Part shown: piece by piece, positions 42,522 through 42,657 of the stretch
How the letters are laid out: every line of letters starts with the position of its first letter
How positions within the stretch are numbered: position 1 is the first letter of the stretch
From: Acidimicrobiia bacterium
GTDB taxonomy: Bacteria > Actinomycetota > Acidimicrobiia > Spongiisociales > UBA5794
Direction of reading: 5' to 3'
DNA length: 42,657 bases
Assembly: GCA_013003395.1 (NCBI GenBank)
Contig: JABDJC010000117.1
Location: forward strand, 1 to 42,657
Translations under genes and position numbers: made by a program
Notes under the pieces: model-generated
What the model was told of the DNA's origin: nothing
The model's input: the letters and a program-made list of their open reading frames with translations, nothing else
The model's database searches: none

Positions 42522-42657
42522 TCAGTCGACGGTGGCGACGGTGGGAGTCAGATCAGTCAGGTCGACTGTTTCTTCGTCGTCCCAAGTTTGCCATGCGAGA
42601 GAATGTACCAAATCGGCAAGCTCGTCTCGCGAACCACTATCGGCCAGCTGCGCCAGT
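42522..42657 (-). CDS. C-terminal end of an unidentified gene (cut by window)
   Basis: On the minus strand a frame is open from the window edge to a TGA at 42524-42522, giving about 44 residues that end DLTDLTPTVATVD. It is acidic and reads like coding sequence. The stop is 13 bp before the Wzz-like TTG start, suggesting the same operon. The product cannot be identified from this fragment. Confidence 0.5.
   Translation of the reverse strand, partial: LAQLADSGSRDELADLVHSLAWQTWDDEETVDLTDLTPTVATVD

Noticed and set aside
1-42657. Mobile elements, phage genes, toxin-antitoxin or defence systems
   Set aside because: No transposase, integrase, terminal inverted repeats or defence-type domains were seen; gene order and codon use look uniform.

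Overview
The window is high-GC DNA, densely packed with genes. It looks like chromosome from an actinobacterium of the Acidimicrobiia type (marine or freshwater Ilumatobacter-like relatives are my best guess). The reasons are inferential: a DDN-type deazaflavin (F420) reductase, many ATGA/GTGA/TTGA overlaps, several TTG starts, genes starting 6-7 nt after a TAGNNT -10 box (leaderless type), and Thr/Pro-rich linkers in exported proteins. I see no rRNA, tRNA, CRISPR array, phage or insertion sequence.

Layout. (1) 1-6768: a dipeptide/oligopeptide ABC importer operon (substrate-binding protein cut by the window edge, two permeases, two ATPases) ending in a class-V PLP enzyme. (2) 6700-7962: a YibE/F membrane protein on the minus strand. 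(3) 7996-17702: a complete taurine dissimilation regulon. Tpa (taurine:pyruvate aminotransferase) and Ald (regenerates pyruvate) face the TauABC importer. TauR, a MocR-type regulator, is divergent from Pta and Xsc (sulfoacetaldehyde to acetyl phosphate plus sulfite, then acetyl-CoA). GGTACC-type boxes lie before tpa, tauA and tauR/pta, with identical 29-bp spacing at two of the three places. (4) 17802-27042: mixed genes, namely a monooxygenase-fold protein, a tandem GNAT protein, a heterodimeric ABC exporter with one degenerate ATP site, a DDN-like reductase, an MscS channel, a DUF2254 protein preceded by a coupled mini-ORF, a flavin split-barrel protein and glutamate racemase. (5) 27095-31073: cysD-cysN-cysC, which make PAPS, then a Nudix hydrolase and a CysQ-like phosphatase that would remove PAP. 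(6) 31215-33337: a small membrane protein, a YceI protein and a polytopic membrane protein. (7) 33301-42657, all on the minus strand: a PAPS-type sulfotransferase, a stand-alone carrier protein, an amino-acid adenylation enzyme, a glycosyltransferase, a Tat-exported G8/CEMIP-like beta-helix protein with a Thr/Pro repeat stalk, a polysaccharide deacetylase, a Wzz-like protein with a degenerate tyrosine-kinase-type domain, and the tail of another gene.

How the parts may fit. The taurine module is a textbook pathway with a visible cis-regulatory code. The most interesting inference is in the right half. PAPS synthesis and PAP removal, without a PAPS or APS reductase in the window, lie within about 2.3 kb of a sulfotransferase. 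That sulfotransferase is in one operon with an adenylation enzyme and its carrier protein, next to surface-polysaccharide genes. This could be a system that decorates a surface glycan or small molecule with sulfate and an aminoacyl group. The enzymes are recognisable; the combined function is inference.
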